DNA of 64,000 bases, from positions 104,997 to 168,996 of the forward strand of contig NZ_FUZC01000010.1 of the NCBI RefSeq assembly GCF_900168115.1, written 5' to 3'. This stretch comes from Salegentibacter salinarum. Its GTDB lineage: Bacteria > Bacteroidota > Bacteroidia > Flavobacteriales > Flavobacteriaceae. The number at the start of each line of letters is the position of its first letter. Positions within the stretch are counted from its first letter, which is position 1. The notes under the pieces were generated by a model that saw only the letters and a program-made list of their open reading frames with translations, had not been told where the DNA came from and did not search any database. Position numbers and translations under genes: made by a program. Of this stretch, positions 53,016 to 61,704 are shown piece after piece.

Positions 53016-54233
53016 CTAAGCTTTTTTCTCTAAAAGAGCCATATAGAATCCGTCAAAACCGGTTTCAGAAGAAAGTATTTTCTGGTCCCTAAGTATTCTG
53101 AATTTTTTTCCTTCTTCAGTATTCTTCAGGAAATTTTCAACTTGCTTTTCATTTTCAGAAGGTAAAACCGAACAGGTTGCATAAACCATTTTTCCGCCAG
53201 GTTTAACAATTCGGGAATAGGTTTCAATAATTTCGGCCTGGGTTTTTATAAGATTGTCTATAAATTCTGGCTGAAGTTTCCATTTCGCGTCAGGGTTTCG
53301 GCTTAAAACTCCGAGTCCGCTACAAGGGGAATCTATAAGAACGCGGTCTGCAGTTCCGTAGAGTTTTTTGATTACTTTCGTGGTATCAATAGCACGAGGA
53401 TCTATATTATGAGCCCCGGCACGTTTTGCCCGGCGCTTCAATTCTTTAAGTTTATTTCCGTAGATATCGGTCGCGATAATCTGGCCTTTATTTTCCATTA
53501 AAGCGGCCAGGTGAAGTGTTTTACCACCGGCACCGGCACAAGTATCTACTACGCGCATTCCGGGTTCTACTTCGAGAAATTCGGCCACTAACTGCGAAGA
53601 AGCATCCTGAACTTCAAAAAAACCATCTTTAAAAGCCTGGGTTCTAAAAACGTTACCGCGTTCTTCCAGTTTTAAAGCGTCTTTATACCCTTTTATAGGT
53701 TCAGAAATAATCTCTTCCCCTTTAAGAACGCTGCGTAAATTATCTTTGGTTGTCTTTAATGTATTGGCTCTAAGAATAACGGGCGCCTGTTGGTTTAGCG
53801 CGGAGATTTCTTTATCCCAAACTTTTTCGCCAAGTTCTCTTACACCCAATTCATCCATCCAATCTGGAATAGATTCACGGTATTTTCTAATTTTACTTAA
53901 GCTATCAAATTTTCCTTTAATTCTACGCGTAGGGGTGCCGGCAAACTGCGGCCAGTCTGGTAAGGCAATACCACGTAAGGTAGCCCAAACGGTGAATAAT
54001 CTAAATAGGTTTTCTCGATCAAAGGGCTCTTTAACTTCAGCAATTTCAGCATAAAGCCTTTTCCATCTAACAATATCGTAAACGGTTTCAGCAATAAAAC
54101 TACGATCGCGAGAACCCCAACGTTTATCGCGCTTTAGGGTTTGCTCGATAACCTTATCGGCATATTTATTATTATTGAAAATTTCATTTAAGGCATCTAT
54201 GGTAGCAAAAACCAAATTCCTGTGTAACCGCAT
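53016..54233 (-). CDS. rsmB: RsmB/NOP2/Sun-type RNA (cytosine-C5) methyltransferase
   Basis: 405 residues from the ATG at 54233. A frame seven codons longer (54254) exists, but MRLHRNLVFA is the usual start of Bacteroidota homologues. N-terminal NusB-like helices (to about 140), then the Rossmann methyltransferase: DTCAGAGGKTLHLAA near 232 binds SAM, DSPCSGLG near 304 and YATCSVLPSENE near 351 hold the two conserved cysteines (the second is the catalytic nucleophile in this family). It methylates a cytosine of 16S rRNA by analogy; the exact site is not determined by sequence. Single gene on its strand. Confidence 0.85.
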   Translation of the reverse strand: MRLHRNLVFATIDALNEIFNNNKYADKVIEQTLKRDKRWGSRDRSFIAETVYDIVRWKRLYAEIAEVKEPFDRENLFRLFTVWATLRGIALPDWPQFAGTPTRRIKGKFDSLSKIRKYRESIPDWMDELGVRELGEKVWDKEISALNQQAPVILRANTLKTTKDNLRSVLKGEEIISEPIKGYKDALKLEERGNVFRTQAFKDGFFEVQDASSQLVAEFLEVEPGMRVVDTCAGAGGKTLHLAALMENKGQIIATDIYGNKLKELKRRAKRAGAHNIDPRAIDTTKVIKKLYGTADRVLIDSPCSGLGVLSRNPDAKWKLQPEFIDNLIKTQAEIIETYSRIVKPGGKMVYATCSVLPSENEKQVENFLKNTEEGKKFRILRDQKILSSETGFDGFYMALLEKKA

Positions 54234-54499
54234 AACTAAATTTTGAATTTGCAAAGGTAATTTTTTTAGTCGACAATAGAGGTTTAATTACTTTAAGGCC
54301 TGCTTGATTTTAAATAATTGATTTTCGAATGCTTTATAGGCTTACAATGCGCTATTTTGCTGCGGAAAAATTTATCTTTGATTCGATACCTAGATTAAAT
54401 ACTATAAGTCTTGTCTCGAAATCATAATATATTTTCCAGAAAAGCCTTTTTTAGGTTTGTACCGAAGTGTTTTCTACCAAAATGTTTAAAATCCAACTT

Positions 54500-55564
54500 A
54501 TGAATAGAATTATACCGTTATGTCTTCTTGTAATTTTTAGTGCCTGTAAAAATGAAGAAAAAGCTGAAAAAGAAAACTCAACTACTACAGAAATAGATTA
54601 TTCTTCAGTAGAAATAGAACCTATTCTTGAAAATGATTCGTTGAGTATTAGAGCAATTGAGATTATTGGAAACAACCTGGCTTTTGCTGCCAATAATGCC
54701 ACTTTTGGGATGTATAATTTTGATAACAAAACCTGGCGAACCAATACTCAAAAATACGATACACTAAATCCTGAATTCAGGGCAGTGGCCTCAACAGATA
54801 ACGATTTTTTTATGTTGAGCGTGGGAAGTCCTGCTTTACTATATAAAACGGGAGATTCCGGGGCAATGGAATTGGTCTATAAAGAAGAGCACGAAAAAGC
54901 CTTCTACGATGTCATGGCTTTTTGGAATAATGAAGAGGGAATTGCGATGGGCGATCCAACCGATGATTGTATTTCTATAATAATCACCCGTGACGGCGGA
55001 AGAACCTGGGAAAAATTAAACTGCGATATATTGCCGAGAGTGATGGAAGGAGAAGCCGCTTTTGCAGCCAGTAATTCTAATATTGCTATGGAAGGAGAAA
55101 GCACCTGGATTTTAACCGGTGGAATGAAATCACGGATTTATTTCTCTCCAGATAAAGGAGAAACCTGGGAAGTTTATAATACTCCCTTAATAGATGGGGA
55201 AGCCACAACCGGCGGATATAGTATAGATTTTTATGACGAAAATTCCGGAATTATTATCGGGGGAGATTATACCAATCCTGAAGGAAATACCGGAAATAAA
55301 GCAATTACACAAGATGCCGGAAAAACCTGGGAATTAATAGCAGATGGTGAAGAGCCCGGTTATAAAAGCAGTGTTCGTTTTGTTCCGAATAGTGAGGGTG
55401 AAAAAATAATCGCAACCGGTTTTAGCGGAATTTCGATTTCTAAAGATTCAGGGAAAAGCTGGGAAGAACTTTCTAATGAAGGTTTTTATACATTAAGATT
55501 TAAAAATGACTCAGTGGCTTATGCTGCTGGAAAAGGAAGAATTGCTAAGCTCACTTTTAGATAA
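54500..55564 (+). CDS. Ycf48/BNR-repeat lipoprotein
   Basis: 354 residues from the ATG at 54500, chosen because MNRIIPLCLLVIFSAC gives a clean lipobox; a GTG 33 bases upstream opens a longer frame. Asp-box-type motifs recur along a beta-propeller: TRDGGRTWEKL, SPDKGETWEVY, TQDAGKTWELI and SKDSGKSWEELS. These are typical of Ycf48-like assembly factors and sialidase-like propellers. It lacks catalytic sialidase residues I could identify, so a binding or scaffolding role is more likely. Bacteroidota genomes often label it as an oxidoreductase, without a visible basis. Outer-membrane or periplasmic. Confidence 0.8.
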   Translation: MNRIIPLCLLVIFSACKNEEKAEKENSTTTEIDYSSVEIEPILENDSLSIRAIEIIGNNLAFAANNATFGMYNFDNKTWRTNTQKYDTLNPEFRAVASTDNDFFMLSVGSPALLYKTGDSGAMELVYKEEHEKAFYDVMAFWNNEEGIAMGDPTDDCISIIITRDGGRTWEKLNCDILPRVMEGEAAFAASNSNIAMEGESTWILTGGMKSRIYFSPDKGETWEVYNTPLIDGEATTGGYSIDFYDENSGIIIGGDYTNPEGNTGNKAITQDAGKTWELIADGEEPGYKSSVRFVPNSEGEKIIATGFSGISISKDSGKSWEELSNEGFYTLRFKNDSVAYAAGKGRIAKLTFR

Positions 55565-55569
55565 AAAAA

Positions 55570-55597
55570 ATCCCGGAAGATCTAAACCTACCGGGAT
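55570..55597 (-). terminator. intrinsic terminator of the sigma/anti-sigma operon
   Basis: On the minus strand ATCCCGG/CCGGGAT arms enclose a loop of about 14 bases and are followed by eight T. It lies directly behind the stop codon of the convergent plus-strand gene and about 90 bases past the operon's last stop. Confidence 0.7.
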
Positions 55598-55638
55598 GCT
55601 AACTAACTACTAACTAACCAAAAAACTAAATTTTAAGA

Positions 55639-55651
55639 CTCACCAGGTGAG
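55639..55651 (+). terminator. short hairpin after the Ycf48-like gene
   Basis: CTCAC-CAG-GTGAG followed by ATTTTTATTT on the plus strand. The five-base stem is short, so this is a tentative terminator for the Ycf48-like gene. Confidence 0.4.
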
Positions 55652-55687
55652 ATTTTTATTTCTTAATCGGGAATTTCAAAAGTTAAC

Positions 55688-56137
55688 TTATTCTTCTTCC
55701 TGATTTTCGCGATCTTTTCTGGATCGGTATTCTTTAATCAATTTTTTATGGAATTCGTCTTCCAGTTTATGAAGCTTAATAATTTCCTGTGCGGTCATTA
55801 TTTCTTTCAAATCATTGAAAAGCCTTTGTTTTAAAACATAATCCTGCTTTTCTATTGTAACATATTCATCTAACATTTCTTCGGCTTCATCTTCAGAAAT
55901 ACATTCCAAATTAGGAAGGTCTCTATGCTCCCGTTTTCTTAATTCGTGTAATTCAGACTCGTATTCATTATAAATTGGCCAGAATTTTTGGGCTTTTTGT
56001 TTGTCCAGGTTTAATTCCTGGGTGAAAAAAGCGGTTTTTAATTCTTTGATTTTCTCTCTATGAGATTCATCCCGGTGTTGTGATTGCATTTGCCACAATC
56101 CGGAAAACATTAATAATATTATAAGTAGGTTTTTCAT
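55688..56137 (-). CDS. exported helical protein of the sigma-factor operon (Spy/CpxP-like)
   Basis: 149 residues. The signal peptide (MKNLLIILLMFSGLWQMQSQ) is followed by an all-helical, highly charged domain with AFFTQELNLDKQKAQKFWPI near 36, then NEYESELHELRKREHRDLP and EIIKLHKLEDEFHKKLIKEY. The pattern resembles LTXXQ/Spy-type periplasmic sensor or chaperone proteins; a specific family cannot be named with certainty. It is the third gene of an operon with an ECF sigma factor and a membrane anti-sigma-like protein, one base from the preceding stop. It may sense envelope damage and modulate the anti-sigma protein (inference). Confidence 0.7.
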   Translation of the reverse strand: MKNLLIILLMFSGLWQMQSQHRDESHREKIKELKTAFFTQELNLDKQKAQKFWPIYNEYESELHELRKREHRDLPNLECISEDEAEEMLDEYVTIEKQDYVLKQRLFNDLKEIMTAQEIIKLHKLEDEFHKKLIKEYRSRKDRENQEEE

Positions 56138-56138
56138 A

Positions 56139-56660
56139 TTAATCTTTATCTAAAATATAAAGTGGATCTTCTAAATTTTCGTCAAGGTAACTCCGCATTG
56201 CTTCAGAATTAACCGTATTTAGATCGGCATCATCAATAATATATCCTTGCTGAAAAATATAATTTGAAATTTCACTGGTAGAAAAATCTATATTATTATC
56301 GTCTATATAATTTTCCATCACTGAAAGTTCCAGGTCTTCCCAGCTGGTTTGAGTTTCAGGGTTTATATAAAAAGTACTTGCAAAAGCAATTACAATTGCG
56401 GCGATACTGGCTGCATAAAGAAAAGCTTCTTTGGTAAATAATTTTCTAACCTTTGGCTCGGGTTTGGTTGCTTTTTCAAGAATTTCATCTTCAAGGCCAT
56501 TAAAATATCCATTTGGTGTAGTGAAACCGGCAGATTTCTTTTCTTCCAGAGTTTCTGAAAACTTCACCATATCTAACAATTCATCTTCTAAACCCTCAAA
56601 ATAGTTTTCCGGGGTTTTAAAGCCTGACTTTTGATTATATGATATTTTTTCTTTCTTCAT
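56139..56660 (-). CDS. membrane anti-sigma-factor-like protein with duplicated N-terminal motif
   Basis: 173 residues with one membrane segment near 92-112 (AASIAAIVIAFASTFYINP). The cytoplasmic N-terminal part has two copies of a motif, SGFKTPENYFEGLEDELLD (near 12) and AGFTTPNGYFNGLEDEILE (near 44). The periplasmic C-terminal part is acidic. Position directly after the ECF sigma gene, one span and cytoplasmic N-terminus fit an anti-sigma factor, though no HRxxxCxxC zinc motif is present. The repeated motif may be the sigma-binding part (inference). Confidence 0.7.
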   Translation of the reverse strand: MKKEKISYNQKSGFKTPENYFEGLEDELLDMVKFSETLEEKKSAGFTTPNGYFNGLEDEILEKATKPEPKVRKLFTKEAFLYAASIAAIVIAFASTFYINPETQTSWEDLELSVMENYIDDNNIDFSTSEISNYIFQQGYIIDDADLNTVNSEAMRSYLDENLEDPLYILDKD

Positions 56661-56692
56661 TTGCTTATTTGACTATGAAAAGTACAAAAGGT

Positions 56693-57262
56693 TTAATTGG
56701 TTTTTAAGTATTCCTCAATTTTTTTAGCCGCGTGATGGTAGGAAGCCTTTAGCGCTCCTTCACTGGTTTCAAGAATTTCTGACATCTCCCGGTATTTTAA
56801 TTCCTGAAAATATTTCATATTAAAAACCTGTTGTTGTTTGGCCGGGAGACTAGCAATTGCTTTTTGCAATTTTAACTGAATTTTATCTCCTTCAAAATAA
56901 ACATCGCTTTCTAAATTTGAAATTAGTTGTTGCTGTAAATCTTCTGAAGTGATATGATTGCGTTTAGCGCGTTTATTCAAAAAGCTTATAGATTCGTTGG
57001 TAGCGATGCGATACATCCAGGAAAACAATTTACTTTCTCCTTTAAAATTATGAATATTTCTAAAAATTTTGATAAAGGTATTCTGAAGCACATCATGGGC
57101 ATCTTCATGGTCTTTCACCATGTTACGAATGTGCCAATATAAACGCTCCTTATATAATGATAACAGTTCCTTAAAAGCTTCAGAAGAAGTCTTTTTATCT
57201 TGCAAGCGTTTAATAAGTAGATCTTCGGACGTTTTCAAAGGGATACTTGTCTTAATTTTCAT
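56693..57262 (-). CDS. ECF-type RNA polymerase sigma factor
   Basis: 189 residues from the ATG at 57262; the same frame is open 41 codons further (57385), but the region-2 fold starts soon after this ATG and a -7 promoter box (57286-57293) lies 24 bases upstream of it. Region 2: LYWHIRNMVKDHEDAHDVLQ and FKGESKLFSWMYRIATN; region 4: LPAKQQQVFNMKYFQELKY, then MSEILETSEGALKASYHHA. It directs RNA polymerase to a small regulon, held off by the downstream anti-sigma-like protein. First gene of the operon; autoregulation is likely but the target sequence is unknown. Confidence 0.92.
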   Translation of the reverse strand: MKIKTSIPLKTSEDLLIKRLQDKKTSSEAFKELLSLYKERLYWHIRNMVKDHEDAHDVLQNTFIKIFRNIHNFKGESKLFSWMYRIATNESISFLNKRAKRNHITSEDLQQQLISNLESDVYFEGDKIQLKLQKAIASLPAKQQQVFNMKYFQELKYREMSEILETSEGALKASYHHAAKKIEEYLKTN

Positions 57263-57285
57263 GTGGAATCCCGTGTAGCGGAAGC

Positions 57286-57293
57286 CAAAGGTA
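57286..57293 (-). promoter_or_regulatory. candidate -7 element of the ECF sigma operon
   Basis: TACCTTTG on the minus strand fits TAnnTTTG exactly, 24 bases before the chosen ATG. Its location inside the longer frame argues against the start at 57385. Confidence 0.45.
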
Positions 57294-57533
57294 GTTAAAA
57301 CTTTATTCTTCTTAAAGTCAGTATGTAAAAGAATTTGAGGCAGTTCTTGATTATCGCTGAAATTTTTTTTATCGATAAAATGCATAAAAATCAGTTAAAA
57401 TACACTTTTTATTTGGTTAATTGATTTCTCTGATCTATATTTACACTATCAAAATGATTTAATCTTTTTTGCCCCAAAATGAAAACGAATTAAATCTATT
57501 ATTCTTAATTGCCCCACAATGAGAGTAATTTTA

Positions 57534-57566
57534 AAAAAGGATGGAGTTTACTTCATCCTTTTTTTA
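57534..57566 (+). terminator. strong hairpin terminator between divergent genes
   Basis: Ten-base arms AAAAAGGATG/CATCCTTTTT around a ten-base loop, then a T-run on the plus strand. No annotated plus-strand gene ends here: the hairpin lies inside or after a short 22-codon frame starting at 57519, so it may end a small RNA or a leader transcript. Confidence 0.6.
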
Positions 57567-57637
57567 TACCCAAAAGTGAACCTGTGAAAATTATGCTAAA
57601 AGTGCTATGAAATTGTGTATTAGCAAAATAAGATGTA

Positions 57638-57645
57638 TATTTTTG
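57638..57645 (+). promoter_or_regulatory. candidate -7 element of the small secreted protein gene
   Basis: TATTTTTG fits TAnnTTTG, 19 bases before the ATG at 57665. A TTG at 57613-57615 is 22 bases upstream. The box overlaps an eight-base inverted repeat (TAGCAAAA/TTTTGCTA, 57621-57648). Confidence 0.4.
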
Positions 57646-57664
57646 CTAAATAAAAATTTTTACT

Positions 57665-58018
57665 ATGAGAAATTTATTAATAATTCCGATTATGTTATTA
57701 TTAGCCTTTCAAGTAGAGGCACAGAACCAAACCGAACCGGTAAGGGTAGGAGATGTATTAGTGATTAATCAAACTAAAAATCAGGCTTTTAAATCTTTAG
57801 ATTTACCTAAGGCTAATTTCATCATTAAAAAAGGTGGAATTGCTAACTATAAAAGCTTGAATGGGAAAAGGGTAGAAGTAACTGCCGTTGAAACAAACGA
57901 TGCTGGTGAAACTACTGTGAAATTACAAAGAGAAGATGGAAGCAAATTCTTTAGAACCCATACTACGATTAGCGCTAATATAGATGAAGCCCTTGAAAAC
58001 GGGGAGTTAATTTTATAA
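57665..58018 (+). CDS. small exported protein of unknown function
   Basis: 117 residues. The signal peptide ends near FQVEA-QNQ, so it is exported to the periplasm. The mature part looks mostly beta: VRVGDVLVINQTKN, then GKRVEVTAVETND, TTVKLQREDGSKFF and a C-terminal helix-like DEALENGELIL. I do not recognise a domain; an SH3- or OB-like small barrel would fit the strands. It is monocistronic with its own terminator, and its promoter carries a candidate operator. Divergent to the sigma-factor operon, so it may be in that regulon (inference). Confidence 0.7.
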   Translation: MRNLLIIPIMLLLAFQVEAQNQTEPVRVGDVLVINQTKNQAFKSLDLPKANFIIKKGGIANYKSLNGKRVEVTAVETNDAGETTVKLQREDGSKFFRTHTTISANIDEALENGELIL

Positions 58019-58041
58019 AGTAATATTCTTTAAAAATTCAT

Positions 58042-58072
58042 AAAAGCTGTTTGAGATTTTCTCAGACAGCTT
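58042..58072. terminator. bidirectional terminator between small exported protein and ABC exporter genes
   Basis: Arms AAAGCTGT-TTGAG/CTCAG-ACAGCTTT with a short loop, A-run on one side and eight T on the other. It serves the plus-strand gene ending at 58018 and the ABC gene ending at 58084 on the minus strand. Confidence 0.8.
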
Positions 58073-58083
58073 TTTTTTGTGAC

Positions 58084-59913
58084 TTAATCAAAAGACTGCA
58101 TTTCTACCAGTTTTTGGTAGGTTCCTTTTTGAGCGAGTAATTCCAGGTGTTTTCCTTGTTCTACAATTTCGCCTCGGTGAAGTACAATAATTCTATCGGC
58201 GTTCTGAATAGTGGATAATCTATGCGCAATAACTATAGAAGTCCTGTTTTTCATCATATTTTCCAGGGCTTTTTGTACCAGTTTTTCGCTTTCGGTATCC
58301 AGGGCAGAGGTAGCCTCGTCAAGAATCATAATAGGCGGGTTCTTAAGAACGGCACGCGCAATAGAAAGCCGCTGTTTCTGTCCGCCACTTAATTTGTTAC
58401 CGCTATCTCCAATATTTGTTTCCAGGCCTTTAGGGAGCTCTCTTACAAATTCCCAGGCGTTAGCTACTTTTAGTGCTTCAATAATTTCCTCTTCGGTTGC
58501 ATTGTCTTTTCCTAATCCAATATTATTTTTAACCGTATCATTAAAAAGTATAGAATCCTGGGTAACGAGACCCATTAAATTTCTAAGAGATTTTTTGGTA
58601 ATACCTTTAATATTGTGTCCATCTAATTTAATATCGCCCTCGTTAACATCATAAAAACGAGTAATCAGGTTTGCGATGGTAGATTTTCCGCTACCGGATT
58701 GGCCAACAAGTGCAACCATTTTTCCTTTTTCTACCTGCATAGAAAAATTCTTGAGCACGTTTTCTTTTTCGTACCTGAAGTTGATATTTTCAACTTCAAT
58801 GCTATTTTCAAAACTCTCCTTTTTTATTGCATTTTTAGCATCCTGGATCGTAGATTCGGTTTCCAGGATCTCCAGGATTCTTTCGGCACTGGCATTTCCT
58901 TTTTGAATAGAATAAGTGGCTTTTGAAATCGCTTTTGCCGGAGTCAGAATATTATAAGTTAATACCAGGAATCCTATAAAAGTAGAAGCGTCCATAGTAT
59001 TATCTATTAGGACCATTCTTCCACCGAACCATAAAATTATCGTGATTACCACCACTCCTAAAAACTCGCTCATTGGGGAAGCTAAATTCTGGCGGTGTAA
59101 AAGCGTGTTTAAAATTCGGTTTAAACGGCCGGTACTATCATAAAATTTCTTTTTGAATTTTTCTTCAGCATTGAAACCTTTAATAATTTTTAAACTGGAA
59201 AGTGACTCTTCAACAATAGTTAGAAAATTCGCATTTTCCTGTTGTGCCTGGGTAGATTGTGATTTTAATTTTTTCCCAATCGAAGAAATTAGTAATCCCG
59301 AAAGCGGTAAAAATACCAGCACAAAAAGCGTCAGTTTCGGACTAAGCGCGATCATAGCTACCAGCGTAAAAATCAGCGTAAGCGGTTCTTTTACAAAAAG
59401 TTCCAGCATACTTAAAAACGAAGTCTGAATCTCCTGAACATCACTGGTAATCCTGGAAATAAAATCTCCTTTCCGTTTTTCAGAAAAGAAGGAAACCGGC
59501 AATTCTACAATTTTATCATAGATGCGGTTTCTAATATCCTTAAGCATCCCGTTTCTAAGGTTGGCAATAAAATATAAAGCCAGATAATTAAAAAGATTCT
59601 TTAAAAAGAAAAGTACAATTACAGTAATGCAAATGCTTACCAAAGCAGCAAGTTGCCCGTGTTGTTCTACTTGCTGATTAAGGAAAAAGTTGGAATAATC
59701 GTTTGCAAAATCTTTTAAGCCGCTAAACTCACCATCCCATACCGGTTTAGTGCTAATTGGTTCTTCTTCCTGAAAAAGTACCCTGAGCATTGGTATAAAT
59801 GAAATAAACGCCAGGGTGCTAAAAAGCGCGTAAAAAATATTACTTATAATATTGAGGATTGCAAAACGCTTGTAGGGTTTTGCAAACTGAAGAATCTTCT
59901 TTAAATAGGTCAT
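58084..59913 (-). CDS. MsbA-like ABC exporter (fused permease and ATP-binding domains)
   Basis: 609 residues. Six membrane segments in the first 330 residues, then the nucleotide-binding domain: Walker A GQSGSGKST near 405, signature LSGGQKQRLSIARA near 508, Walker B IMILDEATSALD near 532, and the switch His in IVIAHRLSTI. This half-transporter should work as a homodimer in the inner membrane and export lipids or drugs; an MsbA-type role is a fair guess. It is the last gene of an operon with phosphohexomutase and glycosyltransferase genes, so it might flip a glycolipid. Confidence 0.92.
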   Translation of the reverse strand: MTYLKKILQFAKPYKRFAILNIISNIFYALFSTLAFISFIPMLRVLFQEEEPISTKPVWDGEFSGLKDFANDYSNFFLNQQVEQHGQLAALVSICITVIVLFFLKNLFNYLALYFIANLRNGMLKDIRNRIYDKIVELPVSFFSEKRKGDFISRITSDVQEIQTSFLSMLELFVKEPLTLIFTLVAMIALSPKLTLFVLVFLPLSGLLISSIGKKLKSQSTQAQQENANFLTIVEESLSSLKIIKGFNAEEKFKKKFYDSTGRLNRILNTLLHRQNLASPMSEFLGVVVITIILWFGGRMVLIDNTMDASTFIGFLVLTYNILTPAKAISKATYSIQKGNASAERILEILETESTIQDAKNAIKKESFENSIEVENINFRYEKENVLKNFSMQVEKGKMVALVGQSGSGKSTIANLITRFYDVNEGDIKLDGHNIKGITKKSLRNLMGLVTQDSILFNDTVKNNIGLGKDNATEEEIIEALKVANAWEFVRELPKGLETNIGDSGNKLSGGQKQRLSIARAVLKNPPIMILDEATSALDTESEKLVQKALENMMKNRTSIVIAHRLSTIQNADRIIVLHRGEIVEQGKHLELLAQKGTYQKLVEMQSFD

Positions 59914-59925
59914 AGATTAGAGCGC

Positions 59926-61656
59926 TTAGCCCAGTTGTAATTCGTTTTTAATGCGCTTTATCTTTTCGGCCAGTTTGGCGTTTTCGGCATCAAAATTTTC
60001 TACTTTATCCAGGTCTGAATTCACACTAATGTAAAACTTGATCTTTGGTTCCGTACCACTTGGCCTTGCAGCGATTTTTGTCCCGTTTTCTGTATAATAA
60101 ATCAGCACGTTAGATTTTGGGATGTTAATCTCTTCTTCAATTTTATCTTGCAGGTTGTTTGCTATAGAGGTGTGATAATCTTCAATAAGCACTACTTTTT
60201 CCCCATCAATTTCCTGCCATGGGTTTTCCCTTAGATCAATTAGCATTTGCTTGATCTCTGCCTCACCTTCAATACCTTTTTTTACTAAAGAAATAAGTTC
60301 TTCGCGGTAAAGACCGTATTGGGTGTAAAGTTTTAAAAGTTGCTCGTAGAAAGAACTTCCTTCGGCTTTCATTTGGGCTGCGATCTCACAGGCGAGTAGG
60401 GTAGCGGTGGCCGCATCTTTATCACGCACAAAATCGCCTACCATAAAACCAAAACTTTCTTCACCTCCTCCAACAAAATCAAGGTCTGGGTTGTCTTTAA
60501 TCAATTTAGCGATCCATTTAAATCCGGTTAAAACTTCGTGGTATTGGGTGCTAAAATCTTCGGTGATATTCTTAAGCATTGGGGTAGAAACTATGGTAGA
60601 AGCTACGAAAGAATTAGCTGATAGTTTTCCCTGTTTTTTGTGTTGTTCCAGCAAAAACCAGGTCATTACCAACATAGTTTGGTTACCATTAAGCAGAATC
60701 ATTTCGCCGTTTAAATCACGAACAGCCACGCCCAACCGGTCCCCATCCGGATCGGTACCAATAACAATATCGGCATTTTTCTCTTCGGCTAATTTAAGCG
60801 CCATTTTTAATGCTTCCGGTTCTTCAGGATTTGGTGATTTAACCGTTGGGAAATTTCCGTTAGGCTCTTTTTGTTCTTCAACAAGAAATACATTTTTATA
60901 ACCTGCTTTTTCTAAAATTTGAGGATTGGTTTTACAGGCCGTTCCGTGCAGGGAAGTAAAAACAATATTTAAATTATCTTTTGCCGAAGCTTCAGTGTTA
61001 AAACTTCCGTTTTCTACTGAAGCTTTCTGAAATGCTTTATCAACTTCGGTATCTATTGTATGAATAAATTCCGGTTTTGCTTTAAAATTAACTTCATCGT
61101 ATTCTAAATTATTGATGATATCAACGAGTTTGGTGTCTTGTGGCGGAACCAACTGGCCACCATCCTGCCAGTAAACTTTATAACCATTATATTCCGGCGG
61201 ATTATGGCTTGCTGTAAGTACAATCCCCGCGTGACAATCAAGATATTTTACCGCAAAAGAAAGCTCCGGGGTTGGCCTTAATTCTGAAAACAAATAAACT
61301 TCAATCTCGTTAGCCGAAAATACTTCAGCTACCATTTGTGCCAGTTCTTTGGAGTTATTTCTACAATCGTATGCGATCGCAACTTTTAATTTTTCACCTT
61401 TAAATTCAGTTTTCAGCAAATTAGAAAGTCCCTGGGTGTTTTTTCCAAGGGTATATTTATTAATTCGGTTGGTGCCTACACCCATAATTCCGCGCATACC
61501 ACCGGTTCCAAAAGCTGCATTCTTATAAAAAGATTCTTCCAGTTCTACCGGATTGTTTTCAATAAGATGGTTAATTTCTTTATGCGTGTCTACATCAAAT
61601 ATATCAGTCAGCCAGGTTTTAGCCTTAGCCAGGATTTCTGGTTTATTTCTAGCCAT
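59926..61656 (-). CDS. phospho-sugar mutase (phosphoglucomutase/phosphomannomutase family)
   Basis: 576 residues. Catalytic phosphoserine loop TASHNPPEYNGYKVYWQDGG near 142-161 (Ser144), metal loop DPDGDRLGVAV near 304, sugar loop GGGEESFGF near 395 and phosphate-binding RPSGTEPKIKFY near 535. The length matches the long PGM2/PMM-type enzymes. It interconverts hexose 1- and 6-phosphates for polysaccharide or trehalose precursors in the cytoplasm. It lies 12 bases upstream of the ABC gene and 48 bases downstream of the glycosyltransferase. Confidence 0.93.
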   Translation of the reverse strand: MARNKPEILAKAKTWLTDIFDVDTHKEINHLIENNPVELEESFYKNAAFGTGGMRGIMGVGTNRINKYTLGKNTQGLSNLLKTEFKGEKLKVAIAYDCRNNSKELAQMVAEVFSANEIEVYLFSELRPTPELSFAVKYLDCHAGIVLTASHNPPEYNGYKVYWQDGGQLVPPQDTKLVDIINNLEYDEVNFKAKPEFIHTIDTEVDKAFQKASVENGSFNTEASAKDNLNIVFTSLHGTACKTNPQILEKAGYKNVFLVEEQKEPNGNFPTVKSPNPEEPEALKMALKLAEEKNADIVIGTDPDGDRLGVAVRDLNGEMILLNGNQTMLVMTWFLLEQHKKQGKLSANSFVASTIVSTPMLKNITEDFSTQYHEVLTGFKWIAKLIKDNPDLDFVGGGEESFGFMVGDFVRDKDAATATLLACEIAAQMKAEGSSFYEQLLKLYTQYGLYREELISLVKKGIEGEAEIKQMLIDLRENPWQEIDGEKVVLIEDYHTSIANNLQDKIEEEINIPKSNVLIYYTENGTKIAARPSGTEPKIKFYISVNSDLDKVENFDAENAKLAEKIKRIKNELQLG

Positions 61657-61704
61657 AATTATAAGTTTTGAGAAACAAAAATAAGGATTAATGCCTTAAT
61701 GGCA

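Noticed and set aside
54255..54466. A tRNA or small RNA gene in the gap between rsmB and the Ycf48-like gene
   Set aside because: No cloverleaf arms, T-loop motif or terminator-like hairpin could be found.
55598..55620. CTAA tetranucleotide repeats as an attachment site or phase-variable tract
   Set aside because: The repeat is short and imperfect, lies next to a terminator outside any coding region, and has no matching second copy in the window.
58211..58654. A 147-codon plus-strand frame
   Set aside because: It is antisense to the ATP-binding domain of the ABC exporter.
60407..60901. A 164-codon plus-strand frame
   Set aside because: It is antisense to the phosphohexomutase, with all catalytic loops on the other strand.
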